9,168 bases of DNA from contig VBDM01000023.1 in assembly GCA_005881355.1 (NCBI GenBank), positions 1 to 9,168 on the forward strand, written 5' to 3'. This DNA is from Betaproteobacteria bacterium. Its GTDB lineage: Bacteria > Pseudomonadota > Gammaproteobacteria > Burkholderiales > SG8-39. Shown here in pieces: positions 1-9,168 of the stretch (position 1 is the first letter of the stretch; every line of letters starts with the position of its first letter). The notes beneath the pieces were generated by a model. It was not told the origin of the DNA. It searched no databases and saw only the letters and a program-made list of their open reading frames with translations. The translations under genes and the position numbers were made by a program.

Positions 1-733
1 AGGCGCGCGCGTAGATCGCCGCGGCCCTGGCGTCGCCTTCGCCCTTGACGCGCTGCGCGTCGCGGTAGGCCTCGGCGATGATGACCTCGCGCTGCTTGTC
101 GGCGTCGGCGCGGATCTTCTCGGCTTCGGCGGAGCCGTTGGAGCGCAGCTCGGAGGCGACGCGCTTGCGCTCGGACTCCATCCGGCGGTACACGTCGACG
201 CTCACCTCCTGCGGCAGGTCGACGCGCTTGAGCCTCACGTCCACCACCCGGATGCCGAGGCCGCGCACGTCCAGATCCACCTTCTCGCGCACGGTATTCA
301 TGATTGCGTCGCGCTCGCCCGAGACCACGTCGTGCACCGTGCGCTTGCCGAATTCCTCCCGAAGCAGCCCGTTCACGGTCTGATTGATGCGTCGTGCCGC
401 CGCGATCTCGTCGCCCGCGACCGAAACATAGTACTTCGTCACGTCGACGATGCGCCACTTGACAAAAGCATCCACCAGCACCGGCTTGTTTTCGACGGTG
501 ATGAATCTCTGCGGCTCCGGATCGTCCCAGGTCAGAATGCGGGTGTCGAAGTAGCGCACATTCTGGATCAGCGGCCATTTGAAGTGCAGGCCGGGCGCAT
601 CGATGACTTCCTTGATTTCGCCGAGCTGGAACACGATGACCCGCTGCCGCTGGTCGACGGTGAACGCCGCCAGGCTCAACAGGATCAATGCGCCCGCCGC
701 CGCGGCGAGGCCGACGCCCAAACGGTTGCTCAC
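1..733 (-). CDS. hflC: HflC, SPFH-domain modulator of FtsH protease (3' end cut by window edge)
   Basis: HflC pairs with HflK to form a large membrane-anchored, periplasm-facing assembly around the FtsH protease and restrains its activity (known for the family). Translating the minus strand from the GTG at 733-731 gives MSNRLGVGLAAAAG..., with one hydrophobic signal-anchor at about residues 6-25. The SPFH/band-7 domain follows (DQRQRVIVFQLGEI, APGLHFKWPLIQ, LTWDDPEPQRF, VDAFVKWRI), then a helical stretch rich in charge and alanine (SNGSAEAEKIRADADKQREV). 244 full codons are visible, and the family is usually about 290, so some 45-50 residues lie beyond base 1. The start is GTG because no ATG fits, the N-terminus aligns with known HflC proteins, and a good ribosome site lies 5 bases upstream. 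The gene overlaps the hflK stop by 4 bases (GTGA), which suggests translational coupling and equimolar output. Confidence 0.95.
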   Translation of the reverse strand, partial: MSNRLGVGLAAAAGALILLSLAAFTVDQRQRVIVFQLGEIKEVIDAPGLHFKWPLIQNVRYFDTRILTWDDPEPQRFITVENKPVLVDAFVKWRIVDVTKYYVSVAGDEIAAARRINQTVNGLLREEFGKRTVHDVVSGERDAIMNTVREKVDLDVRGLGIRVVDVRLKRVDLPQEVSVDVYRRMESERKRVASELRSNGSAEAEKIRADADKQREVIIAEAYRDAQRVKGEGDARAAAIYARA

Positions 734-1920
734 GGTCGCTCCCCGCGCTCGCGCCCGCGCAGCGTGTCCCGGGAGCGGGCTCCCGCATCCGGCGGCGCCG
801 GCGATTCTGCGGAAGCCGACGGCCGCGTCGGCGAGAGCGCTTCCGGCAGCCCGCCACCGGCCGATCTCTGAAGGATCTGGTCGAGCGGCAGGTAGAGCAG
901 GTTGGCCCCTGCTCTCGCGTCGATCAGCACTTTGGTGGTGCTCTCGAGAATCTGCTGGACGGTTTCAAGATACAGGCGTTCCCGGGTCACCTGCGGCGCC
1001 TTGTTGTACTCGACCAGAATCTGCCTGAACCTCGACGCCTCGCCTTCGGAATTGGCGATGACGCGTTGCTTGTAGCCTTCGGCCTCGAACAGGAGCCGCG
1101 ACGCCACGCCGCGCGCCTTCGGCACCACGTCGTTGAAGTAGGCCTGGCCCTCGTTCTTGAGCCGCTCGCGATCCTGGTTCGCCTTCACCGCATCGTCGAA
1201 CGCGGCTTGAACCTGTTCGGGCGGCTGCGCGTTCTGGATGTTCACGCTGCTGATCTGAATGCCGGTCTGGTAGCGGTCGAGGATTTCCTGCATGACCGGC
1301 ATCGCCTTCGCCACGACGGCCTGGCCCTGGTTGAGCACGAAATCCATCTTGCTCTTGCCTATGACCTCGCGCAGCGCGGTTTCCGCGGCGTTCAGCACCG
1401 TATCGTCGGGCCTGCGATTGGTGAAAAGGTAGTCCCTGGCGTCCTTGACGGTGTATTGAACCGCCATCTGGATATCGACGATGTTTTCGTCGTCGGTCAG
1501 CATGAGCGATTCCTTCAGCACCTTGGTCTTGATGGTGTTGCGGTAACCGACGTCGATCGTGCGCACCGCGGACAAATTGACGATTTCGTGGCTCTGAATC
1601 GGATACGGCATGCGCCAGCGCAATCCGGAGCTGGTCACCTCGGAGAACTTCCCGAACGTGAGCACGACACCGCGCTGGCCCTCCACCACGATGTAGAGAC
1701 CGCTGGCGAGCCATGCGACGAGCACCACCAGGATGATGAGGCCGGCTCCCCCGCCGAGTTGCCGGACGCTGGGCGGCCCGCCGGGTTCCGAGCCCGCGCC
1801 GCGGCGCCGGCCGAAGATGCTGTTCAGTTTCTGGTTGAAGTTGCGCCACATCTCGTCGAGGTCGGGCGGTCCCTCGTTGCCGCCTCCTCGCTTGCCCCAT
1901 TGCGGGTCGTTCAATGACAT
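730..1920 (-). CDS. hflK: HflK, SPFH-domain modulator of FtsH protease
   Basis: HflK is the larger partner of HflC in the membrane complex that encloses and modulates the FtsH protease. The 396-residue product has the family layout. A Gly/Pro-rich cytoplasmic N-terminus (residues 1-57) contains the typical GPPDLDEMWRNFNQKLN segment. One transmembrane helix spans about 59-80 (GLIILVVLVAWLASGLYIV). The SPFH/band-7 domain runs from about 80 to 250 (VVEGQRGVVLTFGKF, GLRWRMPYPIQ, TDDENIVDIQMAVQY, SVNIQNAQPPEQVQAAFDDAV). A coiled helical region covers about 250-335, and a low-complexity Pro/Ser/Arg tail follows (about 353-396). The ATG at 1920-1918 has an AGGA ribosome site at the right distance. 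It lies 7 bases after hflX and overlaps hflC by 4 bases. Length is close to that of E. coli HflK (about 419). Confidence 0.97.
   Translation of the reverse strand: MSLNDPQWGKRGGGNEGPPDLDEMWRNFNQKLNSIFGRRRGAGSEPGGPPSVRQLGGGAGLIILVVLVAWLASGLYIVVEGQRGVVLTFGKFSEVTSSGLRWRMPYPIQSHEIVNLSAVRTIDVGYRNTIKTKVLKESLMLTDDENIVDIQMAVQYTVKDARDYLFTNRRPDDTVLNAAETALREVIGKSKMDFVLNQGQAVVAKAMPVMQEILDRYQTGIQISSVNIQNAQPPEQVQAAFDDAVKANQDRERLKNEGQAYFNDVVPKARGVASRLLFEAEGYKQRVIANSEGEASRFRQILVEYNKAPQVTRERLYLETVQQILESTTKVLIDARAGANLLYLPLDQILQRSAGGGLPEALSPTRPSASAESPAPPDAGARSRDTLRGRERGERP
739..744 (-). promoter_or_regulatory. Ribosome binding site for hflC
   Basis: GGGGAG on the minus strand lies 5 bases before the GTG at 733-731, inside the last codons of hflK. 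It supports GTG as the hflC start. Confidence 0.65.
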
Positions 1921-1925
1921 GACAA

Positions 1926-1930
1926 TCCTA
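1926..1930 (-). promoter_or_regulatory. Ribosome binding site for hflK, overlapping the hflX stop codon
   Basis: TAGGA on the minus strand lies 5 bases before the hflK ATG. Its first three bases are the TAG stop of hflX, so ribosomes ending hflX stand on the hflK initiation site. Coupling is an inference from this geometry. Confidence 0.6.
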
Positions 1931-3085
1931 CGTTGCGGCCGCTTGGCCCGGTTTCTGCGAATCTTTCGATTTTGGCGGGTTCGCCGGGGATGTCCTCGAG
2001 GCTGCCGCCTCGATCAGGGCCTGGCGCAGGCCATCCACGCCGTCGCCCGTTTTTGCGCTAAGACGAACGCGCCGAATTCTAGCATATTCGTCCCGGTCGA
2101 CTCCCGGCTGCGCCCCGTTTCGATCGATCTTGTTCCACGCCAGCAGCTGGGGAATCGCGCTTGCGCCGATCTCCACGAGCACCTTGTTCACCTCCTCGAC
2201 CTGCGCGTCGCGTGCCTCGCTCGCCGCGTCCACGACGTGCAGCAGCAGGTCGGCGTGGATGGTTTCCTCCAGCGTCGCCCGGAACGCCGCCACGAGCGTG
2301 TGCGGAAGATCGCGGATGAATCCGACCGTGTCGGAAATCGTGATGTTTCCGGCTTCAGGCAGGTAGAGCCTCCGCGTCGTGGTGTCGAGCGTCGCGAACA
2401 GCCGATCCTCGGCAAGCGCTCCAGCGTGAGTCAGGACGTTGAACAGCGTCGACTTGCCGGCGTTGGTGTAGCCCACAAGCGACACCGAGAAAGACCTGCC
2501 CCGGGCGCGGGCGCGCCGCTGCACTTCGCGTCGGCGCTGAAACTTGACGAGCTTGTCCTTGAGCACCTTGACGCGGTTCGCTATCAGCCGTCTGTCGACT
2601 TCCAGCTGGGTCTCGCCCATGCCCCCGAGAAAGCCCCGGCCGCCCCGCTGCCGCTCCAAGTGGGTCCAGCCGCGCACCAGCCGCGTCGCGGCGTGCTCGA
2701 GCTGCGCAAGCTCGACCTGGAGCTTGCCTTCGTGACTCTTCGCACGCTGGGCGAAAATGTCGAGGATCAGCCGCGTGCGGTCGACAACCGGGCAGCCGAG
2801 CGCCTTTTCGAGGTTGCGCTCCTGCACCGGCGACAGGTCGTGATTGAACACAGCGAGCGAAGCGCGCTGCTCGTGGAGCGCGCGCCTGATCTCCTCGACC
2901 TTCCCGGAGCCCGCAAAGTAGGCAGGGTCGGGCCGAGCGCGGCGCCCGCCGACCAGGGCTCGGGGATGGATCCCGGCGCTGACGACGAGAAGCCTCAGTT
3001 CTTCCACGCCTTCGGCGTAGCCGGCGGCGCCGAAGTCCAGGCCCACGAGCACCGCAGCGTTGCGCTCCGACGGACGCTCAGGCAT
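1928..3085 (-). CDS. hflX: HflX, ribosome-associated GTPase
   Basis: HflX is a GTPase that binds the 50S subunit and splits stalled ribosomes, notably after heat stress (family knowledge). The 385-residue product has the N-terminal HflX domain (SAGIHPRALVGGRRARPDP, YFAGSGKVEEI, LSPVQERNLEKAL, VVDRTRLILDIFAQRAKSHEGKLQVELAQL), a basic helical linker (RGGRGFLGGMGETQLEVDRR at about 147-166), then the G domain. The G motifs are GYTNAGKS at 205-212, DTVG at 252-255, NKID at 318-321 and SAK at 343-345. E. coli HflX is about 426 residues, and the C-terminal extension beyond the G domain is replaced here by a short Ser/Pro/Lys-rich tail. An in-frame TGA lies only 9 bases upstream of the ATG at 3085-3083, so the start cannot be earlier. 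No clear ribosome site is seen; the gene follows hfq after 32 bases and may depend on translation of hfq. Confidence 0.96.
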   Translation of the reverse strand: MPERPSERNAAVLVGLDFGAAGYAEGVEELRLLVVSAGIHPRALVGGRRARPDPAYFAGSGKVEEIRRALHEQRASLAVFNHDLSPVQERNLEKALGCPVVDRTRLILDIFAQRAKSHEGKLQVELAQLEHAATRLVRGWTHLERQRGGRGFLGGMGETQLEVDRRLIANRVKVLKDKLVKFQRRREVQRRARARGRSFSVSLVGYTNAGKSTLFNVLTHAGALAEDRLFATLDTTTRRLYLPEAGNITISDTVGFIRDLPHTLVAAFRATLEETIHADLLLHVVDAASEARDAQVEEVNKVLVEIGASAIPQLLAWNKIDRNGAQPGVDRDEYARIRRVRLSAKTGDGVDGLRQALIEAAASRTSPANPPKSKDSQKPGQAAAT

Positions 3086-3117
3086 CGCGCCGGATCAGAG
3101 GCAATAGCGCGGCACCA

Positions 3118-3360
3118 TCAGCTCTCGGGGGAGGAATGGTCGACCGACAGATTGACCGCACGCGAAGGCACGACGGTGGAGATGGCGTGCTTGTAGACCA
3201 TTTGAGTTACGGTGTTCTTGAGAAGCACGACGTACTGATCGAAGGACTCGATCTGCCCTTGAAGCTTGATGCCGTTGACGAGATAGATCGACACCGGCAC
3301 GTGCTCCTTGCGCAGGGTATTCAGAAACGGATCTTGTAGCAATTGTCCTTTGTTGCTCAT
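3118..3360 (-). CDS. hfq: Hfq, RNA chaperone (Sm-like)
   Basis: Hfq is a homohexameric Sm-like protein that pairs small regulatory RNAs with mRNAs. The 80-residue product starts MSNKGQLLQDPFLNTLRKE. The Sm1 motif follows (VPVSIYLVNGIKLQGQIESF) with the Gln, Phe and Asp residues used in RNA contact, then Sm2 (VVLLKNTVTQMVYKHAISTVVPSR) with the conserved YKHA. The acidic or flexible tail is only about 12 residues, against about 35 in E. coli (102 residues in all); the short form is usual in betaproteobacteria. The ATG at 3360-3358 is preceded by GGGGTAACCC, with GGGG as a possible ribosome site. hfq is the first gene after a 203-base gap and leads the hfq-hflX-hflK-hflC group, so it probably has its own promoter. 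The der-hfq junction differs from E. coli, where miaA precedes hfq. Confidence 0.98.
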   Translation of the reverse strand: MSNKGQLLQDPFLNTLRKEHVPVSIYLVNGIKLQGQIESFDQYVVLLKNTVTQMVYKHAISTVVPSRAVNLSVDHSSPES

Positions 3361-3393
3361 GGGTTACCCCGGAGTCGTATTATTTGAAGTTGT

Positions 3394-3422
3394 ACTGTAA
3401 ATGGTTTTTTGCCAAAAGCCAA
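3394..3422 (-). promoter_or_regulatory. Candidate sigma-70 type promoter for hfq-hflXKC
   Basis: On the minus strand, TTGGCT (3422-3417) and TACAGT (3399-3394) are separated by exactly 17 bases. Each matches 4 of 6 consensus positions, and the -10 box keeps the key first T, second A and last T. Transcription would start near 3387, giving a 5' leader of about 27 bases before the hfq ATG, with an A-rich stretch (CAAATAATAC). The -35 box lies only 4 bases past the edge of the long palindrome. This is pattern matching on one sequence, and promoters with this match level occur by chance. Confidence 0.4.
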
Positions 3423-3426
3423 CGAA

Positions 3427-3527
3427 CGAATTGGCAGGCCGCAGAAAAAAGCTTCCCGACCGCAAAACCCGGCTTCGCTGAAGAAGGGTTTTGAGAGGGA
3501 AGCGTTTTTCTGCAGCCTCCAAATTCG
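3427..3527. repeat. Long imperfect palindrome in the der-hfq gap, REP/MITE-like
   Basis: The element folds into a long interrupted stem. The outer pairing is CGAATT-GG (3427-3434) with CCAAATTCG (3519-3527), with one bulged base. Next AGGC (3436-3439) pairs with GCCT (3515-3518). The core arm GCAGAAAAAAGCTTCCC (3441-3457) pairs with GGGAAGCGTTTTTCTGC (3497-3513) at 16 of 17 positions. An inner stem AAAACCC/GGGTTTT (3464-3470 with 3486-3492) is capped by CTTC-gct-GAAG (3473-3483). It has lower G+C than the flanking genes and no convincing ORF. Its structure fits a dispersed palindromic repeat or non-autonomous mobile remnant, or an RNA structure between the two transcription units. No copy of it was seen elsewhere in this window, so its repeat nature is inferred. 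Confidence 0.6.
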
Positions 3528-3534
3528 GGGATAT

Positions 3535-3553
3535 AAGGGGCGTGCCCCTTTTT
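3535..3553. terminator. Short GC hairpin with T-run downstream of der
   Basis: AAGGGGC (3535-3541) and GCCCCTT (3544-3550) form a 7-pair hairpin with a 2-base loop (or 6 pairs with a CGTG tetraloop). It begins 13 bases past the der stop. Read on the plus strand it is followed by TTTTT, a typical intrinsic terminator, yet no plus-strand gene ends here. Read on the minus strand, in the direction of der, the stem is preceded by five A and followed by TTATAT, a weaker U-tract. It could end part of the der transcripts, or be bidirectional. Function is inferred. Confidence 0.4.
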
Positions 3554-3563
3554 CAACAACCCG

Positions 3564-4892
3564 TTAGAGCCGCTTGCCGACGTAAGGGTTCCGGCCGCTG
3601 CGAAATTCGATTCTGAGCGGCGTCCCCTCGAGCCGGAATACTTTGCGAAAGTCCGCTTCAAGATAGCGCCGGTAGCTGTCGGACACGGCATTCAGCGACG
3701 TCCCATGCACGACGACGATGGGGGGGTTGCTGCCGCCTTGATGCGCGTAGCGGAGCTTGGGCCGCGAAAGTCCCGCGCGCGCAGGCGCCTGCTTCGCGAC
3801 GGCGGCGATCAAGGCGCGGGTGAGCTTCGGGGTAGGCAGCTTCGCCATCGCCGCCCGGTAGGCCCGGTCCACCGAGTCGATCAGTTGCGCGACGCCGCGG
3901 CCCTCGCGCGCCGAGATGTAGTGAAAGCGCGCGAACGACAGAAATTTCAACTTGCGTGCGATGGCGCGCTTTGTCATGTCGCGCGCGTAGCCGTCCAGAT
4001 CATCCCACTTGTTGACGGCCACCACCAGCGCCCGGCCTCGCTCGAGGATGAATCCTGCGATGTGCGCATCCTGGTCGGAGATCTCGCCTTGGGCATCTAG
4101 AACGAGGACCGCGACGTTGGCCCGATCGATCGCCTGCAGGGTCTTCACCACGGAGAACTTCTCGACGCTTTCGAAGACCTTCCCGCGGCGCCTCAGTCCC
4201 GCCGTGTCGATGAGAACGTAACGGCGGCCCCCGATTGCAAGCTCGACATCGATCGCGTCGCGCGTCGTGCCCGGCTCATCGAAGGTCACGACGCGCTCCT
4301 CGCCGACCAGCGCGTTGACTAGCGTGGACTTGCCGGCGTTGGGGCGGCCGACGATGGCGATCCTTGCCGCCTTGTCCGATTCGTCGTCCTGATCCTCCTC
4401 GACGGGAAAATCGGCGAGCGCGGCGTCCACCAGGTCGCGCACGCCCGCCCCGTGCTCGGCTGAAATCGCGCGCGGAGCACCCAATCCCAGCTCGTGGAAC
4501 TCGGCCGTGGCGAGATCCGGATTCATGCCCTCGGTTTTGTTCACGGCTACGAAAACGCGTCGGCCCATGCGCCGCAGCTCCTCGCCGATCGCGCGGTCCT
4601 GGGCGGTGAGACCTTCGCGCGCGTCGGCGACCAGCAAGATCGCGTCAGCTTCCGCGATCGCCGTCCTCGCTTGCTTCGCCATTTCCACGAACACGCCCTG
4701 CCCTTCGGGTTCCAGCCCGCCGGTATCGACCACGAGGTACGCCCGGTCGCCCATGCGTCCCGCGCCGTAGTGGCGATCGCGCGTCAGTCCCGGCACATCG
4801 GCAACCAGGGCATCCCGGGTGCGCGTAAGACGGTTGAACAGCGTGGACTTGCCTACGTTCGGCCGACCGACGATGACCAGAGTAGGCTTCAT
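3564..4892 (-). CDS. der: Der (EngA), double-GTPase for 50S ribosome assembly
   Basis: Der is an essential GTPase with two tandem G domains and a KH-like domain that acts in maturation of the large ribosomal subunit. The 442-residue product shows all three parts. The first G domain has GRPNVGKS at 9-16, DTGG at 56-59 and NKTE at 118-121. An acidic linker lies at about 164-174 (VEEDQDDESDK). The second G domain has GRPNAGKS at 182-189, DTAG at 229-232, NKWD at 294-297 and SARE at 327-330. The KH-like domain runs from about 352 to the end, with HQGGSNPPIVVVHGT and the basic C-terminus NPYVGKRL. The first G4 motif ends in Glu, not Asp, a variant I recall from other betaproteobacterial Der proteins, so it is not a sign of decay. 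The ATG at 4892-4890 lies 11 bases after the bamB stop, with a GGCGGG ribosome site. Confidence 0.97.
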   Translation of the reverse strand: MKPTLVIVGRPNVGKSTLFNRLTRTRDALVADVPGLTRDRHYGAGRMGDRAYLVVDTGGLEPEGQGVFVEMAKQARTAIAEADAILLVADAREGLTAQDRAIGEELRRMGRRVFVAVNKTEGMNPDLATAEFHELGLGAPRAISAEHGAGVRDLVDAALADFPVEEDQDDESDKAARIAIVGRPNAGKSTLVNALVGEERVVTFDEPGTTRDAIDVELAIGGRRYVLIDTAGLRRRGKVFESVEKFSVVKTLQAIDRANVAVLVLDAQGEISDQDAHIAGFILERGRALVVAVNKWDDLDGYARDMTKRAIARKLKFLSFARFHYISAREGRGVAQLIDSVDRAYRAAMAKLPTPKLTRALIAAVAKQAPARAGLSRPKLRYAHQGGSNPPIVVVHGTSLNAVSDSYRRYLEADFRKVFRLEGTPLRIEFRSGRNPYVGKRL

Positions 4893-4903
4893 GAGAAGCC
4901 CGC

Positions 4904-6019
4904 CTATTTCGTGCTGAGCGCGTACAAGTTCCCGTCCCGCGTCTGCGCCAGGAACCCGTCGTCGAGCCTCACCAGGGGAGACCTGATCGGGCTGCCGTCG
5001 GTGGCGATGCGTCCGGCGAAAGCGCCGCTTTCGCGCGAGAGGAAATGTACATACCCCTCGATATCGCCGACGGCGATTTCGCGGCCGAGGGCAAGCGGCG
5101 CGGTGAGGCGCCTCAGGAACAGCCGATCCTGCTTCCAGATGCTCGTGCCCCCGGCGCGGTCCAGGGCGTGCACCGCACCTTTATCGTCGCTGACCATGAC
5201 GTAACGGGCATCGATCGCCAGCCCGACGGTGCTCGACAGCTCCCGCGACCACAGCGGGTTGCCGCTTGCCGCGTCGAAGCAGGCGATCCGCCCCTGATAG
5301 GCGACGGCGCACACTTCCCGCTCGGTGACCACCGGCAGCCCGACGACGTCGGTGACGCGCTCCAGCTCCGTGGTTCCGCGCGGCAGCGCAACGGTCGCCT
5401 CCCAGCGCACCCCGCCGTTGGCGAGCGCGACCGACACGAGTTTGCCTCCCGGAAAGCCGATAAACACGTAGCCTCGGTCAGCGACCATGCCCGCCGGGGA
5501 ACGCACCGACAGGGAAGGACTGGAGCGCTGGTAGAGCCAGCGGCGCTTGCCGTCCTTCGCGTCGAGCGCGAACAGGCGGCTGTCGGCGCTGCGCACGATC
5601 ACCAGATCCCCGGTCACAGCCGGCGCCGACAGGACTTCGCTAGACACGCGCGCGCGCCAGCGCACTTCGCCCGATCCGGCGTCGAGCGCGATGACCTCCC
5701 CTTCGAGCGTCCCGACCGCGACGAGCGCGCCGTCGGAGCCCACTCCGCTGGAAAGCGTCTGCCCCGCATTGACGCGCCACGATTCGCGGCCGGTGCCGGC
5801 TTCAAAGCGCGCAACGGTACCGTCCTGCGCAGCCGCGTAAACACCGCCGACAGCCGCAACGGGAACGAAAATAGCGTCTCCCGCCTCGCCCACGCTCGCC
5901 TGCCACAAGGTGCGCACCGGTATGCTCGCGTTGAGTTCCGACAGTTCGGCCATCTTAGGGCCGGATGAACCGGAACAGCCGGCGAGGAGCATTGCGCCGA
6001 CGAGGACGAGCCGCCGCAT
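4904..6019 (-). CDS. bamB: BamB, outer-membrane assembly lipoprotein
   Basis: BamB is the beta-propeller lipoprotein of the BAM complex that inserts beta-barrel proteins into the outer membrane. The 371-residue product starts with a lipoprotein signal peptide, MRRLVLVGAMLLAGC, with lipobox LAGC and acylated Cys at 15. Ser at 16 is compatible with outer-membrane sorting. The rest consists of repeated PQQ-like propeller blades, visible as recurring Gly/Trp units: GRESWRV (78-83), GEVRWRARV (118-125), GKRRWLYQ (158-164), GGVRWEATV (203-210), GNPLWSREL (253-261) and GTSIWKQD (291-298). The ELERVTDVVG segment at 218-227 is typical of BamB. The reading frame is open far upstream through yfgM, but the signal peptide fixes the start at the ATG 6019-6017. 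That ATG shares one base with the yfgM stop (TGATG) and has GGGGA 6 bases upstream. Confidence 0.96.
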   Translation of the reverse strand: MRRLVLVGAMLLAGCSGSSGPKMAELSELNASIPVRTLWQASVGEAGDAIFVPVAAVGGVYAAAQDGTVARFEAGTGRESWRVNAGQTLSSGVGSDGALVAVGTLEGEVIALDAGSGEVRWRARVSSEVLSAPAVTGDLVIVRSADSRLFALDAKDGKRRWLYQRSSPSLSVRSPAGMVADRGYVFIGFPGGKLVSVALANGGVRWEATVALPRGTTELERVTDVVGLPVVTEREVCAVAYQGRIACFDAASGNPLWSRELSSTVGLAIDARYVMVSDDKGAVHALDRAGGTSIWKQDRLFLRRLTAPLALGREIAVGDIEGYVHFLSRESGAFAGRIATDGSPIRSPLVRLDDGFLAQTRDGNLYALSTK

Positions 6020-6647
6020 CAAGCGTCCCCGAGGGCGTCGAGCTTGAGGCGCAGCGTTTCGCGCACGGCGCCCGGTTGGGCCTTTTCCAGCGCGGCCTGA
6101 TAGGCTGCGCGCGCTTCGGAGCGCTTGCTCTGCGAGGCGAGGATGTCCCCGCGCTGCATGGCGTAGAGCGCCTCGAAACCCGGATGGGGCTTCGCCTCGA
6201 GGACTTTCAGCGCCGCATCGGGCTCTTTGTCGTCGAGCAGCACGCTCGCCAGCCGCAGCGTCGCGATCGAGCGGATCTGATCGTTCCTCGCGTGCTCGAC
6301 GACCCATTCCAGTTGCGCGCGCGCAGTCTTCAGGTCTCCCGCCTGGAACTGGACTTTGGCCGAAACCAGCGCCGCGAGCGGCGCGTAGGCGGTGCGCGGA
6401 AAGTTCTCGAGAATCGCCCCCGCGGTATCCCGGGTAGCCTTCAGATCGCTGGCGCGCGCCGCCTTCTGCAGCGTGTCGTACAGCGCGGCGGCCTGCGCCG
6501 CCTGCGAGCGTTGATACCACGCCCAGCCGTTCCACGCGCCGAAAGCGGCGAGCGCCAGGGTCGCGCCGAGGATGACCGTGCCGCCATGTTCCTTCCACCA
6601 GGCTTTCAGCTCGGCGAGCTGTTCCTGCTCTTCGAGATCGTATGCGC

Positions 6648-6651
<4 letters not shown>
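6019..6651 (-). CDS. yfgM: YfgM, TPR-containing ancillary protein of the Sec translocon
   Basis: YfgM in E. coli is an inner-membrane protein that contacts SecYEG and the periplasmic chaperone PpiD and helps hand over secreted proteins. The 210-residue product has the family N-terminus (MSAYDLEEQEQLAELKAWWKEHG), one transmembrane helix at about 24-46 (GTVILGATLALAAFGAWNGWAWY), and a periplasmic domain of TPR-like helical hairpins (PLAALVSAKVQFQAGDLKTA, IATLRLASVLLDDKEPDAAL, AMQRGDILASQSKRSEARAA). Length matches the E. coli protein (206). The ATG overlaps the hisS stop by 4 bases (ATGA) and has AGGTGA 6 bases upstream, which fixes the start. Its place between hisS and bamB is conserved in gamma- and betaproteobacteria. 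Confidence 0.93.
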
Positions 6652-7897
<1,246 letters not shown>

Positions 7898-7918
7898 ATC
7901 GAATTCGCCCGGCGAGAA

Positions 7919-9168
<1,250 letters not shown>

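Noticed and set aside
118..121. NKTE in the first G domain of Der (protein residues 118-121) as a loss of guanine specificity
   Set aside because: An NKxE form is, as I recall, common in betaproteobacterial Der proteins. The other G motifs are intact, so it is not a sign of a defect.
688..3196. Long plus-strand open frames (409 and 487 codons) opposite hflK and hflX
   Set aside because: Mirror frames of real high-G+C genes, with no recognisable protein features and no separate ribosome site or spacing logic.
3380..3691. Minus-strand open frame of 103 codons covering the der end and the intergenic gap
   Set aside because: It starts inside der in another frame, crosses the hairpin, the palindrome and the putative hfq promoter, and has no recognised domain. 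The translation is a by-product of the non-coding repeat.

Overview
The window is a solid block of nine genes, all on the minus strand. In transcription order (right to left) they are ispG, hisS, yfgM, bamB, der, hfq, hflX, hflK and hflC. ispG has lost its first codons at the right edge and hflC its last codons at the left edge. The high G+C content, the 80-residue Hfq with a short tail, the ispG type carrying an ACPGCGRTT iron-sulfur motif, and the fusion of the ispG-hisS-yfgM-bamB-der string to hfq-hflX-hflK-hflC all suggest a betaproteobacterium. That assignment rests on remembered gene order and protein features, not on a search.

Right half (9168 to 4893): ispG (isoprenoid MEP pathway), hisS (histidyl-tRNA synthetase), yfgM (membrane-anchored TPR protein linked to the Sec translocon), bamB (outer-membrane lipoprotein of the BAM complex) and der (double GTPase for 50S assembly). 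hisS/yfgM overlap by 4 bases and yfgM/bamB by 1. The other gaps are 11 to 21 bases, so this reads as one operon.

Middle (3563 to 3361): the only real intergenic gap, about 200 bases. It holds a small GC hairpin just after der, a large imperfect palindrome of about 101 bases, and a plausible promoter for hfq. The operon therefore probably splits here into two transcription units.

Left half (3360 to 1): hfq (RNA chaperone), hflX (ribosome-associated GTPase), and hflK and hflC (SPFH-domain partners that form the membrane complex modulating the FtsH protease). Spacing is tight: hflX-hflK 7 bases, and hflK-hflC a 4-base overlap.

Two things stand out. hisS is broken: about 28 bases are missing directly after the RGLDYYNLTVF motif, which removes about nine conserved residues and shifts the frame. 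This is unexpected in an essential gene, so it is either a sequence or assembly error or a real lesion. The long palindrome upstream of the hfq promoter looks like a dispersed-repeat or MITE/REP-type element. I see no clear novel multigene system; the rest is conserved housekeeping DNA.
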